Below are positions 41,942 through 50,514 of a DNA stretch of 64,000 nucleotides, one piece after another. The stretch comes from Dehalococcoidia bacterium (GTDB lineage Bacteria > Chloroflexota > Dehalococcoidia > Tepidiformales > Tepidiformaceae): the NCBI GenBank assembly GCA_020432045.1, contig JAGQHB010000103.1:1-64000 (forward strand). Direction: 5' to 3'. The stretch's first letter is position 1. Every line of letters begins with the position of its first letter. The notes beneath the pieces were generated by a model. The model was not told the DNA's origin and did no database searches. It worked only from the letters and a program-made list of their open reading frames with translations. A program made the translations under genes and the position numbers.

Positions 41942-42466
41942 CTATTCGATGACGATCGTAAGACTGTTTTCTGTGCGGATCAGACGTGTGAGTGGACAGC
42001 GCTCGGCGACGAAAGCATGGACTCGCAGGAGGGTCGCGGGATCAACACCGGCGGCGTCCACTGATACGTGGGCCTGAATGTCCCAGGGCACCGGCGGATC
42101 CGCGCAGTCGATGCCGAGCAGCCCGGCGTCGTTGTTTTGGGCGGTGACGCGCACCTCGACGCGGTCCAGCGGGACATCGAGCGTTGCCGCCGCGATCTCG
42201 TAGGTGTGTGTGAGGCAGGTGCCGATGACGCCGCAGAGAAGTTCGGGCGACGACGGACCCAGGCGGAACCCGCCGAACGCTGGCCCAGAATCGCTCATAT
42301 ACAGCTGCGAACCGATACGGAGCTTGCGGACACCCGTCGCGTCGTCGGCCACAATGGTGGCTTCCACGGTTTCACGCCAGTCCTCGGGGTCCGGACGCGC
42401 GGCTGCCGCGGCCTTCATTGCTTCCCGTTTGCCGGTGAGATAGTCCCGAAGTCCCCGTACTGGCAT
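41942..42466 (-). CDS. OsmC-family peroxiredoxin-like protein
   Basis: 174 residues. The OsmC fold is recognised by the first reactive Cys in LLCGVIGTCLTHTYEIAA (C84), the strand VEVRVTAQ, and the second Cys in AERCPLTRLI (C155). The two Cys at this spacing reduce organic hydroperoxides in OsmC/Ohr proteins; the arginine usually paired with them is not obvious. Unusual for the family is a 40-residue charged N-terminus. Confidence 0.85.
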   Translation of the reverse strand: MPVRGLRDYLTGKREAMKAAAAARPDPEDWRETVEATIVADDATGVRKLRIGSQLYMSDSGPAFGGFRLGPSSPELLCGVIGTCLTHTYEIAAATLDVPLDRVEVRVTAQNNDAGLLGIDCADPPVPWDIQAHVSVDAAGVDPATLLRVHAFVAERCPLTRLIRTENSLTIVIE

Positions 42467-42511
42467 GGCGTACCTCTCCCGGCCGATTTGAGGATGTGCC
42501 GGGCTACTGGC

Positions 42512-42517
42512 GATACT
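42512..42517 (+). promoter_or_regulatory. -10-like element 7 nt before the PD-(D/E)XK-like gene
   Basis: GATACT ends 7 nt before the ATG at 42525, the same geometry as argF, with no Shine-Dalgarno, suggesting leaderless initiation. No good -35 is visible. Confidence 0.35.
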
Positions 42518-42524
42518 CTACGGA

Positions 42525-43403
42525 ATGCCAGGCGACAACCTCTTCACGCTGCTGTCCTCCTACCGTCCCGGGGCGGCAGCTTCTCCATTCGAAAACTACT
42601 GCACCAGTGGTCTCGCGTACTTCCTCCAACACGGCGACAGCCAGCTCTGCGAACTGTTCGCCAGGGCGGCAGGGTGCCCGGGCCAGAAGGTCGTCGCTGC
42701 CGAGGTGCAGCCGTTGCTTGCAGGCGCCGGGTTTGCTGACCTCGTCCTGACGTTCGAACAGGGCGAACGGTGCCTCGTGGAAGTGCAGGTGGAGCCCGGC
42801 TACGAACCACAGACGATCGAGACGCTGGAAGAGCACGCGCGCTACTGGCGCGAGAAGCCACAGATGGTGTTTCTCACGTTGCCGGGAGTGGAGGCCCCGG
42901 AATCCTGGGCATCGCTCTCATGGATCGATTGTGCCGATGCGATCGAGGCAGGTGGGAACGAAGTTGAGTGGCAATTCGCCGAGTTCATCCGGCGCGACAT
43001 CCTCGGGCTCGGACCGGTGCCATTGGAGCAGGCGATCGCATCGAACCGGCTCTACGCCCTTGGGGCAGCGGCGATCCGTCATCGATTCGGCACGAGGGCG
43101 CGCTATGTCAACAGTGCTTCACGTCCGATCGGTGGCCGGTACCGCTATCTCGGTACCACCTTCGCCGTCGATGGCAGCGACATGGAGTTCTGGGTGGGGA
43201 TCGTCAACGAGGCCGTGCCACTGAGTGAGCACTACTACTTGATGCTGGCCAGTAAGTCTGCTCCGCTCGATCAGGCAGTCGAGACGCCACGGCCGACATC
43301 GGACTGGAAATGGATGCACTGGACGGGGAGTGGCCGGGTTGTGCGCCCAATCACGATTGAAATGTACGATGAATTGCTCGTGCGCCTCCCGTTTGAGGCT
43401 TAG
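42525..43403 (+). CDS. PD-(D/E)XK-nuclease-like protein of unknown role
   Basis: 292 residues. The opening NLFTLLSSYRPGA...PFENYCTSGLAYFL resembles a group of uncharacterised PD-(D/E)XK-superfamily proteins. The core candidate is D72 in FADLVLTF, 13 residues, then E86-V-Q88 in CLVEVQVE. The usual E-x-K Lys is Gln, which occurs in some active family members but may also mean lost activity. The C-terminal half (about 165-290) is beta-rich and unassigned. The gene is isolated between two minus-strand genes, with its stop overlapping that of acuI. Confidence 0.6.
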   Translation: MPGDNLFTLLSSYRPGAAASPFENYCTSGLAYFLQHGDSQLCELFARAAGCPGQKVVAAEVQPLLAGAGFADLVLTFEQGERCLVEVQVEPGYEPQTIETLEEHARYWREKPQMVFLTLPGVEAPESWASLSWIDCADAIEAGGNEVEWQFAEFIRRDILGLGPVPLEQAIASNRLYALGAAAIRHRFGTRARYVNSASRPIGGRYRYLGTTFAVDGSDMEFWVGIVNEAVPLSEHYYLMLASKSAPLDQAVETPRPTSDWKWMHWTGSGRVVRPITIEMYDELLVRLPFEA

Positions 43404-44392
43404 CCCCCCACGCGGATAAGTACCCTTCCGCGGACGCCACCCTTGAGGATCGTGGCTGTCGCCTGGGCCACGCCATCCAGGTCGGTTTCGACGGCGATTG
43501 AGTCAAGAAGGCCGGCCGGTTTGAGATCCGTCGCCATCCGTTGCCAGAGGCGGATGCGCTCTGCCATGGGTGTCCAGACAGATTCGATGCCGAGCAGGTT
43601 CACACCGCGGAGGATGAACGGATACACCGTCGTGTTGAGTTGATTCCCGCCCGTGAGCCCCGAAAGGGCAATCGAGCCCCCGTACTTCACCGTCCGGGCG
43701 AGATAGGCGGTCGTCGCGCCGCCAACTGGGTCAACGGCGGCGGCCCAGCGCTCCGTCTCCATCACCCGCCGGGACTCGGCGCTCACTTCTTCGCGAGTCA
43801 GTACCTCCGTAGCCCCGAGGTCGCGGAGAAAGGTGTGCTCCGCCGCCTTGCCGGTGCTGCCGGCGACCGTGTAACCGCGGCCAGCGAGCATGCTCACGGC
43901 AGTGCTGCCGACGCCTCCGGTGGCACCAGTGACGATGACCGTGCCGTTCTCCCGATTGAGCCCCATCCGCTCCATCGCTTCGATCGAGAGGGCAGCGGTG
44001 AACCCGGCGGTGCCGAGGGCCATCGCTTCTTTGGGCGACATTCCGTCCGGTAGCGGTGCGACCCAATCAGCAGGAATGCGCGCCAGCTCGGAGTAGCCAC
44101 CAAAGTGATTGATGCCAAGGTCATAGCCTGTGACGATGACCGGCTGACCTTTTACAAAGCGTGAATCGGTCGAGGACTCGACCGTCCCGGCAAGGTCGAC
44201 TCCGGGAATCATCGGGTAGTTCCGGACGACGTTGCTCTCGCGGGCCGTGGCCAGGCCGTCCTTAAAGTTGACGCACGACCACGCCACCCGAATGGTGACG
44301 TCTCCGGGCGGCAGGTCCGACTCCGTGAGCGTTTCGACGCCCGCCGAGAATTGCTCGCCGTCTTTGCGAAGGACGAACGCCTGGAAACTCAT
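43400..44392 (-). CDS. acuI: AcuI/YhdH-type NADPH-dependent acrylyl-CoA reductase (MDR superfamily)
   Basis: 330-residue zinc-free medium-chain oxidoreductase. Seen: VNFKDGLATA, PMIPGVDLAGTV, GLNHFGG-like GINHFGGYSEL, LGTAGFTAALS, the Rossmann loop VTGATGGVGSTAVSML and RGVNLLGIESVW, all typical of the AcuI/YhdH subgroup that reduces acrylyl-CoA to propionyl-CoA. Physiological use of acrylyl-CoA here is unproven; the enzyme may act on other enoyl-CoAs or reactive enones. Strong GGAGGT before the ATG. It is 49 bp downstream of the VWA gene and possibly in the same operon. Confidence 0.9.
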   Translation of the reverse strand: MSFQAFVLRKDGEQFSAGVETLTESDLPPGDVTIRVAWSCVNFKDGLATARESNVVRNYPMIPGVDLAGTVESSTDSRFVKGQPVIVTGYDLGINHFGGYSELARIPADWVAPLPDGMSPKEAMALGTAGFTAALSIEAMERMGLNRENGTVIVTGATGGVGSTAVSMLAGRGYTVAGSTGKAAEHTFLRDLGATEVLTREEVSAESRRVMETERWAAAVDPVGGATTAYLARTVKYGGSIALSGLTGGNQLNTTVYPFILRGVNLLGIESVWTPMAERIRLWQRMATDLKPAGLLDSIAVETDLDGVAQATATILKGGVRGRVLIRVGG

Positions 44393-44441
44393 GCTTGCAC
44401 CTCCAGCGGGCCGATCTGGTAGACACGGCGAGTGCCGAACC

Positions 44442-47400
44442 TTACTCCGTTAGCCTCCGGTAGAGGGTCGGAAGACGGCTGGGGAGCGCCTCGATGTCGG
44501 CGACAACTTCGTAGCCGATGTCCTCGCACATGGTCTTCAGGTAGTCGTGCCCGGCGCGGTCGACGGTCAGGCAGAACGGCGTGATGCCCTCGCGCTTCGC
44601 TTCATTGAGTGCCTGCTTGGTGTCGTGGATCGCGTACTCCTTTTCGGTGCGATCACGGCCGTAGCCGTGGTCCTGCGGGCGCCCGTCGCTAAGCAGTACG
44701 AGGATCTTCACCTTCGCGTCCGTGAGCATCAGCTTGTGCGTCGCGTGACGGATTGCCGGCCCCATGCGTGTCGATCGAATGGGTGTGACCTTGTCGAGCC
44801 GCTTCTTAATCGCGTTGTCGAGGTGCTCATCGAAGTCCTTGATCACGAAGAATTCGACGTTGTCGCGCCCATAGCCGGAGAAGCCGTAAATGCCGTACTG
44901 GTCGCCGATCGTTTCCAGGGCGGTCATCAGCAGGACGGTCGACTCCTTTTCGAGATCGATGATGCGCTTCGGGGGGCTGGAGAGTTCCTGGCGGCGCTTG
45001 GAGACCCACCAGCTGAGGTATTTCCGCGGGTCGTCGTCGTAGTCGTCGTCATCGGGACGGCGGTCGCGCTTGTTGATCTCTTCGTCAGTCGACGCAGACA
45101 TGTCGACGAGGAAGGCAACAGCCACGTCACGCTCAATTTTGTTGCGGCGCCAGTAGATCTTCTCGTTCGGAGAGCCACCGGCTTTGCGCTCGATCATCCA
45201 GTCGATGGCAGCATCGAGGTCGAAGTCTTCGCCCTCGGGAAGGCGCTTAATCTTCCGGAACAGTTCGGGCTTCATCAACTCGAACTGTTTGCGGGTCTGG
45301 GCGACGAGCCCGGCGTGCTCCTTCAGGGTGTTTTCGTAGAAGTTCTCCTCGCCCTGCTCCAGCTTCTGCTCCTTCACGGCACACCAGCGGGGCTTGTAGT
45401 CGTGTGCCCGGAAATCCCACTCGTCGTAGTAGTAAATCGTGACGACCGGGGCGAGGGGTGCCTCGTCCTCGTCTTCGCCGGTGCTGGCGTCCCCCGTTGG
45501 GTCGCCCTTCTTGTTCTCCTTGTCGCCGGAGGGGGTCCCGGCCTCTTTCATGAGGTTGGAGAGGAACATGCCGGTCGTCTGGTCGATGTCCCCTTCCATC
45601 ATGGCGTCGAGGTTGATTTCGGCGCTCTTCTCCAGGAGTTCCTGGAGCTGCTCCGGGGTCAGCTGCTGTGGATTCTGTTGCCCCGCTTCGCCACCCTGGG
45701 CGTCCTCACGGAGCTTCATCAGCAGCTGTACGAGCTCCGGCTTGAAGTCGCCGCGGAAGTCGACATCGTCGGGACTCTCGTACTCCTCGCCTTCGGCAAC
45801 ATCGCCCATCTGCATGTCAGCGCCTTCGCCGCCCAGCTCGCCAATATCGACGGACATTTTGTCGCCGGTGTCGGGAGCTTCGACCTCCTCCCAGTCGCCG
45901 TCCTCGTCGTCGGACTCAATTGTGTTGGGGATCATTGAAGCGATGCGATAGAGGGCAAACGTGGCCTCGGCCGAATCGGCGACGTTGGAGCCCTGGCGGA
46001 AGGCCGCACCCAGGAGGCCAAGTCCCTGCTCCATCTCTTCGCGGTGCGTCTTTGGGAAGCGGACGGCGTCGTCGCCGTCGAGGCTCGCCCGCACGAGGTT
46101 CTCGACGAACGCCTGGCGTAGCGGAAGCTTGCGGATGTCGCTGCGGGTCGCCAGGGCATCCTGCTGCATCCGCTGCAATGCCTTTCGGATTCCCCCATAT
46201 TCGCGCCGGATAGATGCGTCGACGCGCCCGTCTTCGACCACGGTGAAGAGGTCTGCCGCCATCTTGCGGTCTGGGAACAGGTCGAAGAATGCCTCGATCG
46301 CCGTCACAGCGGCGGATTCACGGGAGGCCATCAAGGAGGGGAGCCGGGACTGTAGGGTTGCCGGTTCCAGGTCCGTTGAGAATTCGAAGCTGCCAAACTC
46401 GATGCGGCCGGCCTGATGTGTCGCGAAGACCTTCATCGCTGCGAAGTTTTCGGCCTTGTCGTGGTATCGCTCCATCGATTCAGGGAGGAAGATCGTTGTC
46501 CCCTCGGTGCTGGCGCGGTCCTGGTCGACCCAGCCGATACCCTTTTCGGTGAGGGCTGCGGAGGACTGGAGCGAGAGATTCCGTCCTGTGAGCGCCTTGC
46601 AGTAGAGGCGCATGATCTCGCCGACCTTGCTCAGCTCGACTCGTGCCGAGAGCGTATCGAGCACATCCTCTCCACGGGTGGACTGGAGGCGGAAGTAGGC
46701 TTCGCCGCCATCGTGGCTCATCTGGAGGATGCGGAGTCCTGAATCCTGCCATGCGTCCAGTTCGTCCATGCGGATGCGGCTCAGGACGGTGGGGACGCTG
46801 ACGAGGAAGTCCATCGCGGCGAATGCAGAATGCGGCGCCAGCTGTTCGGCGAGTTCGATGATGCGGAAGTGATCGTCGGGTTCCAGCTCGCCCATCGCGT
46901 TTGCGGTCTCTTCGAAGTACTGGAAGGCCGAGCGATTGTGGCCCCGGGCGACCTGCGCGGCGAGTGTGAGGTACCGTTCACGTGCGGGCCCGTGGACTTT
47001 CTGAAGCAGATGCACGCCGCGCTCGAAGTACAGCCGCGAGTCTGCCCAGCTGGACTGGGCGAGTTCTGTAGCGAATGAGATGAAGGGGACGCGGTCATCC
47101 TCATCGAGGCCGCCGAGGACCGTAGGGGCGGTCGTGAGGCAGGCGGAAGCGAGCTCGTAGCTGTGGCGTGAGAGTTCGTCGATGAAGACGACAAGACGCG
47201 CTGCCTGGTTGAGGCGCACGACCTCGAAGAGAGGGCCCGCCTGATCGTAGAATTGGGCGGCGAGGGACGAACTCTTCCAGTTGCCCTTATAGAGCCGCCG
47301 GCCGAGATCGGCCCACTGGCGCAGGTGTGTTGGGCCGAGTTCCCGCGCGGCGGCAGGAGCGGCTCTTAGGAACGACATCGCCAGCGGAGCGGACTCCGCG

Positions 47401-47678
47401 GCCATGGAAACGGACTCGCGGGCCAGCGTTTCGAGCGCTTCCCAGTCGACGGTTTGGGGCAGTTCAGCCCCGGCACGGAAGTATTCGACCGCGGCTTCCC
47501 AGGAGCGGAGGCTGAGGGCCGTCAGTTCGATGCCGGACTGCGACCACATTTCGAGCTGGGTCGGGGTGAGCCGCGGAGCGAGTGCACGGAGGCCCGCCTC
47601 GAACTGCTGCTGCAGAGGCGCCGGGAACCCGGACAGTCGCTCGCGATGACGGGCTAACAGTTCAGGGACAACGCTCAC
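44442..47678 (-). CDS. Giant NorD/CbbO-like VWA protein with N-terminal helical-repeat solenoid
   Basis: 1078 residues, far longer than NorD or CbbO (about 600-800). Residues ~38-350 form about eight divergent 38-40-residue helical repeats, each roughly L...W/F...A..L...S...A..YF..A..LL. A middle helical region follows, then a very acidic, Gln/Glu-rich linker (about 590-740), then the family marker YYDEWDFRAHDYKPRWC, and a C-terminal VWA domain with a full MIDAS: D859-M-S-A-S863, T970 and D998. NorD/CbbO proteins act with a MoxR ATPase to mature or re-activate a client enzyme. That ATPase is two genes upstream. GTG start at 47678. No client enzyme is visible. Confidence 0.88.
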   Translation of the reverse strand: MSVVPELLARHRERLSGFPAPLQQQFEAGLRALAPRLTPTQLEMWSQSGIELTALSLRSWEAAVEYFRAGAELPQTVDWEALETLARESVSMAAESAPLAMSFLRAAPAAARELGPTHLRQWADLGRRLYKGNWKSSSLAAQFYDQAGPLFEVVRLNQAARLVVFIDELSRHSYELASACLTTAPTVLGGLDEDDRVPFISFATELAQSSWADSRLYFERGVHLLQKVHGPARERYLTLAAQVARGHNRSAFQYFEETANAMGELEPDDHFRIIELAEQLAPHSAFAAMDFLVSVPTVLSRIRMDELDAWQDSGLRILQMSHDGGEAYFRLQSTRGEDVLDTLSARVELSKVGEIMRLYCKALTGRNLSLQSSAALTEKGIGWVDQDRASTEGTTIFLPESMERYHDKAENFAAMKVFATHQAGRIEFGSFEFSTDLEPATLQSRLPSLMASRESAAVTAIEAFFDLFPDRKMAADLFTVVEDGRVDASIRREYGGIRKALQRMQQDALATRSDIRKLPLRQAFVENLVRASLDGDDAVRFPKTHREEMEQGLGLLGAAFRQGSNVADSAEATFALYRIASMIPNTIESDDEDGDWEEVEAPDTGDKMSVDIGELGGEGADMQMGDVAEGEEYESPDDVDFRGDFKPELVQLLMKLREDAQGGEAGQQNPQQLTPEQLQELLEKSAEINLDAMMEGDIDQTTGMFLSNLMKEAGTPSGDKENKKGDPTGDASTGEDEDEAPLAPVVTIYYYDEWDFRAHDYKPRWCAVKEQKLEQGEENFYENTLKEHAGLVAQTRKQFELMKPELFRKIKRLPEGEDFDLDAAIDWMIERKAGGSPNEKIYWRRNKIERDVAVAFLVDMSASTDEEINKRDRRPDDDDYDDDPRKYLSWWVSKRRQELSSPPKRIIDLEKESTVLLMTALETIGDQYGIYGFSGYGRDNVEFFVIKDFDEHLDNAIKKRLDKVTPIRSTRMGPAIRHATHKLMLTDAKVKILVLLSDGRPQDHGYGRDRTEKEYAIHDTKQALNEAKREGITPFCLTVDRAGHDYLKTMCEDIGYEVVADIEALPSRLPTLYRRLTE

Positions 47679-47738
47679 GATATGGTCCTTTTCCGGCCGG
47701 CGCCGAGTGTTGTGCCGGCCACAGATGCGGGCCCGGCA

Positions 47739-48344
47739 TCATCCGGGAGGTGCGGCTTGCAACCGGTTGGGGTCAGGGTAATCGTAGAACGCGACCTCGC
47801 CGCTTGTCGTGTCCCAGACCGCGCAGGACAGCTGAAACTCGTTGCGGTGATCGCGGCCGTCACCCGTGGAGCCGGGATTGATGACGAGCACATTCCCGTA
47901 GCGTTCAGCCATCTTGAAGTGCGTGTGGCCGACGATGATGGCGTCGCAGTCAAGTTCGGCGGCCTTCGACCACACCTTTTCGTGCGGGTAGTGGTAATCC
48001 TTCCACGGCTCCCATGGGGATCCGTGGGTCATGATCACCTTCTTGCCGTCGACCACCGTTTCAATCCGGTACGGTTTTTGCCGCATCCAGGTAACGAGGT
48101 CCTGGTCCACCGCCGGGTTCGATAATGCCCGCTGGCCATCCTGCGAGAGGATGGTCTCCTCGTGGTTGCCGAGCACGACGTGGGCGCCCGTTTCGCGGAG
48201 GAGCTGGACGACTTCATTCGACCAGCGGAACTGGAACACCGAATCTCCTGCACAGAACAGTTGGTCGATGGGGTCCATGAGCTCAAGCGCGCGGCGCAGG
48301 CCTGCGATGTTGCAGTGGATATCCGAAACGATGCCGACTCTCAC
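47739..48344 (-). CDS. Calcineurin-like metallophosphoesterase (YfcE/MJ0936 type)
   Basis: 201 residues with the full dimetal motif set: GIVSDIHCN (D-x-H), CAGDS (GD), VLGNHEE (GNH), MTHGSPW (H) and VGHTHFK (GHxH). Family members hydrolyse phosphodiesters or phosphomonoesters, some cyclic nucleotides. GTG start at 48344. It is set between the MoxR and VWA genes (23-bp and 60-bp gaps), an unusual insertion in a MoxR-VWA pair, so it may belong to the same pathway. Confidence 0.92.
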   Translation of the reverse strand: MRVGIVSDIHCNIAGLRRALELMDPIDQLFCAGDSVFQFRWSNEVVQLLRETGAHVVLGNHEETILSQDGQRALSNPAVDQDLVTWMRQKPYRIETVVDGKKVIMTHGSPWEPWKDYHYPHEKVWSKAAELDCDAIIVGHTHFKMAERYGNVLVINPGSTGDGRDHRNEFQLSCAVWDTTSGEVAFYDYPDPNRLQAAPPG

Positions 48345-48367
48345 TGGCGCTCCGCTGATGGCTTCGA

Positions 48368-49249
48368 TTACTCGAAAATGCTGGTGACGACTTCTTCAAT
48401 GCTGCGTTGCACTTCGAGGTCATCCGTCAGGGCCCAGGTGATTGCGACCTGGCAGGCGCGCCGGGCAGGTACGCCCTGGGCGATGAGCTTGCCCGCGTAG
48501 ATAAGCAGCCGGGTGCTGACGCCTTCACCGAGACCGTGTTCTTTGAGGTTGCGGACCTTTTCGCCCAGCTTCGCGAGGTCCGTCGCGACATCTTTCCCGA
48601 CCTCGGCCTCGTGGGAGATGATCTCGGTTTCGAGATCCTTCGGGGGGTAGTCGAACTCAATGGCAATGAAGCGCTGCCGGGTCGAGTGCTTCAGGTCTTT
48701 GAGCGCACTCTGGTATCCCGGGTTGTACGAGATGACGAGAAGGAACCCGTCGGCCGCTTCCACGACCTGTCCCAGCTTTTCGATGGGGAGGAGGCGTCGA
48801 TAGTCGGTCAACGGGTGGATGAGGACCGTCGTGTCTTTGCGGGCTTCCACCACCTCGTCGAGGTAGCAGATGGCTCCAACTTTGACGGCACGGGTAAGCG
48901 GCCCATCGACCCATCGGGTGCCATCGGAGTCGAGCAGGTAGCGGCCGACGAGGTCGCTGGCGGTGAGGTCCTCGTGGCAGGCGACGGTGATCAGCGGTGT
49001 TCGGTGCTCGGAGCTCTCACCGGAGGCCGTGGTTCGCGAATGCGAGCGGGCAAGGCGATAGGCCATGTATTCGACGAAGCGCGTCTTGCCGGCCCCGGTA
49101 GGCCCTTTGAGGAGGACCGGGATGCGCTGTTCATACGCTGTTTCGAAGAGGGAGACCTCATCGCCGATTGCGAGGTAGTAAGGCTCCTCCTCGATCGTGT
49201 ATTCCTCGACCGCGTGGACCTTGTGTCCCTGGTACGTTGTGTTGGCCAC
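48368..49249 (-). CDS. MoxR-type AAA+ ATPase, NorQ/CbbQ subfamily
   Basis: 293 residues. Walker A GPTGAGKT (49-56), Walker B AICYLDEV (127-132 region), sensor 1 ISYNPGYQ, and CbbQ-type C-terminal lid with [16 protein letters not shown] and the RRACQVAI helix. NorQ/CbbQ ATPases form hexamers that, with a VWA partner, insert metal into nitric-oxide reductase (NorQD) or reactivate Rubisco (CbbQO). Neither norBC nor cbbLS is present. GTG at 49249 starts 2 bp after the coaE stop. Confidence 0.92.
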   Translation of the reverse strand: MANTTYQGHKVHAVEEYTIEEEPYYLAIGDEVSLFETAYEQRIPVLLKGPTGAGKTRFVEYMAYRLARSHSRTTASGESSEHRTPLITVACHEDLTASDLVGRYLLDSDGTRWVDGPLTRAVKVGAICYLDEVVEARKDTTVLIHPLTDYRRLLPIEKLGQVVEAADGFLLVISYNPGYQSALKDLKHSTRQRFIAIEFDYPPKDLETEIISHEAEVGKDVATDLAKLGEKVRNLKEHGLGEGVSTRLLIYAGKLIAQGVPARRACQVAITWALTDDLEVQRSIEEVVTSIFE

Positions 49250-49251
49250 GG

Positions 49252-49872
49252 CTAGTCCCTCCCCGCGGCTGCGCGCAGCCGCGTTTGAAGCGCGCTCCAG
49301 GCCGCTGCGATGGCAGAATCGAGTTCCGCGAGCGAGCCATTATTTTCGATCACGATGTCCGCTCGGGACGTGCGCTCGTCGTTCGAGAGCTGCGAATTGA
49401 TTCGCGCACGCGCGGCTTCTTCGTCGAGGCCATTGCGCTCGGCGAGACGCTTGACCGCGAGGTCTGGCTCGACAGTGACGACCCAAACCTCGGTCGCGAG
49501 ATCCTCCCAACCGGCCTCAAAGAGGACCGCCGCTTCGAGGCAGGCGACGTTGTTGCCGGCGACTTCCAGCTCCGACAGTTCTGCACTGGCGAGCTTACGG
49601 ATGCCTGGCCAGACGATGTCGGTGAGCCGCTTTAGCTCTTCGGGCTTGCCAAAGACCTTGCCGCCAAGGACACGACGGTCGATCGTCCCGTCTGCCGCAA
49701 CCAGCTCGGGGCCAAATGCTGCGACGACGGCATGGAAGGTATCGCTGCCGGGCTCGTAGGTGCGGTGGCCGAGGATATCGGCATCAATGACGGGGATGTC
49801 GTGGTCACGGAAGAACTTGGTAACCGTTGACTTCCCACTCGCGATGCCGCCGGTCAGTCCAATGACGTGCAA
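49252..49872 (-). CDS. coaE: Dephospho-CoA kinase
   Basis: 206-residue P-loop kinase for the last step of CoA synthesis. Walker [13 protein letters not shown], substrate loop [20 protein letters not shown] and the [18 protein letters not shown] lid with Arg residues are typical. TTG start at 49872 with CTGGAG about 6 nt upstream. It precedes the MoxR gene by 2 bp and may head the operon that continues to the VWA gene. Confidence 0.96.
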   Translation of the reverse strand: MHVIGLTGGIASGKSTVTKFFRDHDIPVIDADILGHRTYEPGSDTFHAVVAAFGPELVAADGTIDRRVLGGKVFGKPEELKRLTDIVWPGIRKLASAELSELEVAGNNVACLEAAVLFEAGWEDLATEVWVVTVEPDLAVKRLAERNGLDEEAARARINSQLSNDERTSRADIVIENNGSLAELDSAIAAAWSALQTRLRAAAGRD

Positions 49873-49970
49873 GTGAAGCTCCAGGGAGGGTTCGATTTAG
49901 TCGAACGGATAGGATACGGGGGGAAGCGCCAAGGGCCAAAGTGCAGGCCAAGATTCGAGCCACCTGGCCG

Positions 49971-50411
49971 CTATTCGACCTGCGGTTGTACCGCGGAGGG
50001 GACGATGCGGACACGGTTTCGTGGCGATACGCGGGCGCATTGCTCGCAGTGGTAGACCACCGATACGCCGTGGCCGCATTCGTGGTCCACGATTTCGAGG
50101 TCGTGGTCCATGTATTTCTCGCCCCAGCGGGAGAGCGCACCGACGATAGGGCCAAGGTCGTGGCCCTTGTGCGTGAGGAGGTACTCCGCCCTGGGCGGGT
50201 GGTCGCTGTAGATCCGCCGGAGGATGAGCCCCTCGCGTTCGAGGAGCTTGAGCCGGTCTGACAGGACCGATCCAGGGATGCCTTCGGCGGATTCCTTCAG
50301 CTCTGCGAAGCGCCGTTTGCCGCGCAGCAGGTCGCGGACAACAAGCAGCGTCCAGCGATCACCGACGATATCGAGCGTCCCGGCGACCGGACAGCGGACT
50401 ATGCGCGGCAT
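49971..50411 (-). CDS. HxlR-family transcriptional regulator with C-terminal Cys/His cluster
   Basis: 146 residues. The winged helix matches HxlR: CPVAGTLDIVGDRWTLLVVRDLL, GKRRFAELKES, GIPGSVLSDRLKLLEREGLI and the wing YSDHPPRAEYLLTHKG. Beyond residue 110 the protein carries HECGH followed by CEQCA, a possible zinc ribbon that most HxlR regulators lack and that could sense redox state or metal. ATG at 50411 has GGAGG at 7 nt. It is divergent from fbiC across 103 bp that contain twin palindromes, so it probably represses itself and F420 synthesis. Confidence 0.92.
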   Translation of the reverse strand: MPRIVRCPVAGTLDIVGDRWTLLVVRDLLRGKRRFAELKESAEGIPGSVLSDRLKLLEREGLILRRIYSDHPPRAEYLLTHKGHDLGPIVGALSRWGEKYMDHDLEIVDHECGHGVSVVYHCEQCARVSPRNRVRIVPSAVQPQVE

Positions 50412-50455
50412 TGCGAGACCTCCGTTGTGCGCTATGATAGCGACGCGAGCGAATA

Positions 50456-50490
50456 ACTCCAAGATATGGACTCACTCCAATAACTGGACT
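50456..50490. promoter_or_regulatory. Twin 17-bp palindromic operators between hxlR-like gene and fbiC
   Basis: Two near-identical imperfect palindromes, ACTCCAAGATATGGACT (50456-50472) and ACTCCAATAACTGGACT (50474-50490), start 18 bp apart, each with ACTCCA and TGGACT arms around a 5-bp centre. Location 25 bp before fbiC and 45 bp before the regulator start fits a shared operator overlapping both promoters. Binding of the HxlR protein is inferred from position and symmetry. Confidence 0.7.
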
Positions 50491-50514
50491 GTCCACCGCG
50501 CACCGGAGGACATG

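Noticed and set aside
44547-45938. 463-codon plus-strand open frame rich in Val/Leu/Glu
   Set aside because: Antisense to the VWA domain and acidic linker of the large VWA protein; the odd composition is the complement of Asp/Glu codons.
44442-49249. Calling the MoxR/VWA genes norQ and norD, or cbbQ and cbbO
   Set aside because: The family match is good, but with no nitric-oxide reductase or Rubisco genes and an oversized VWA protein the specific names would be misleading.
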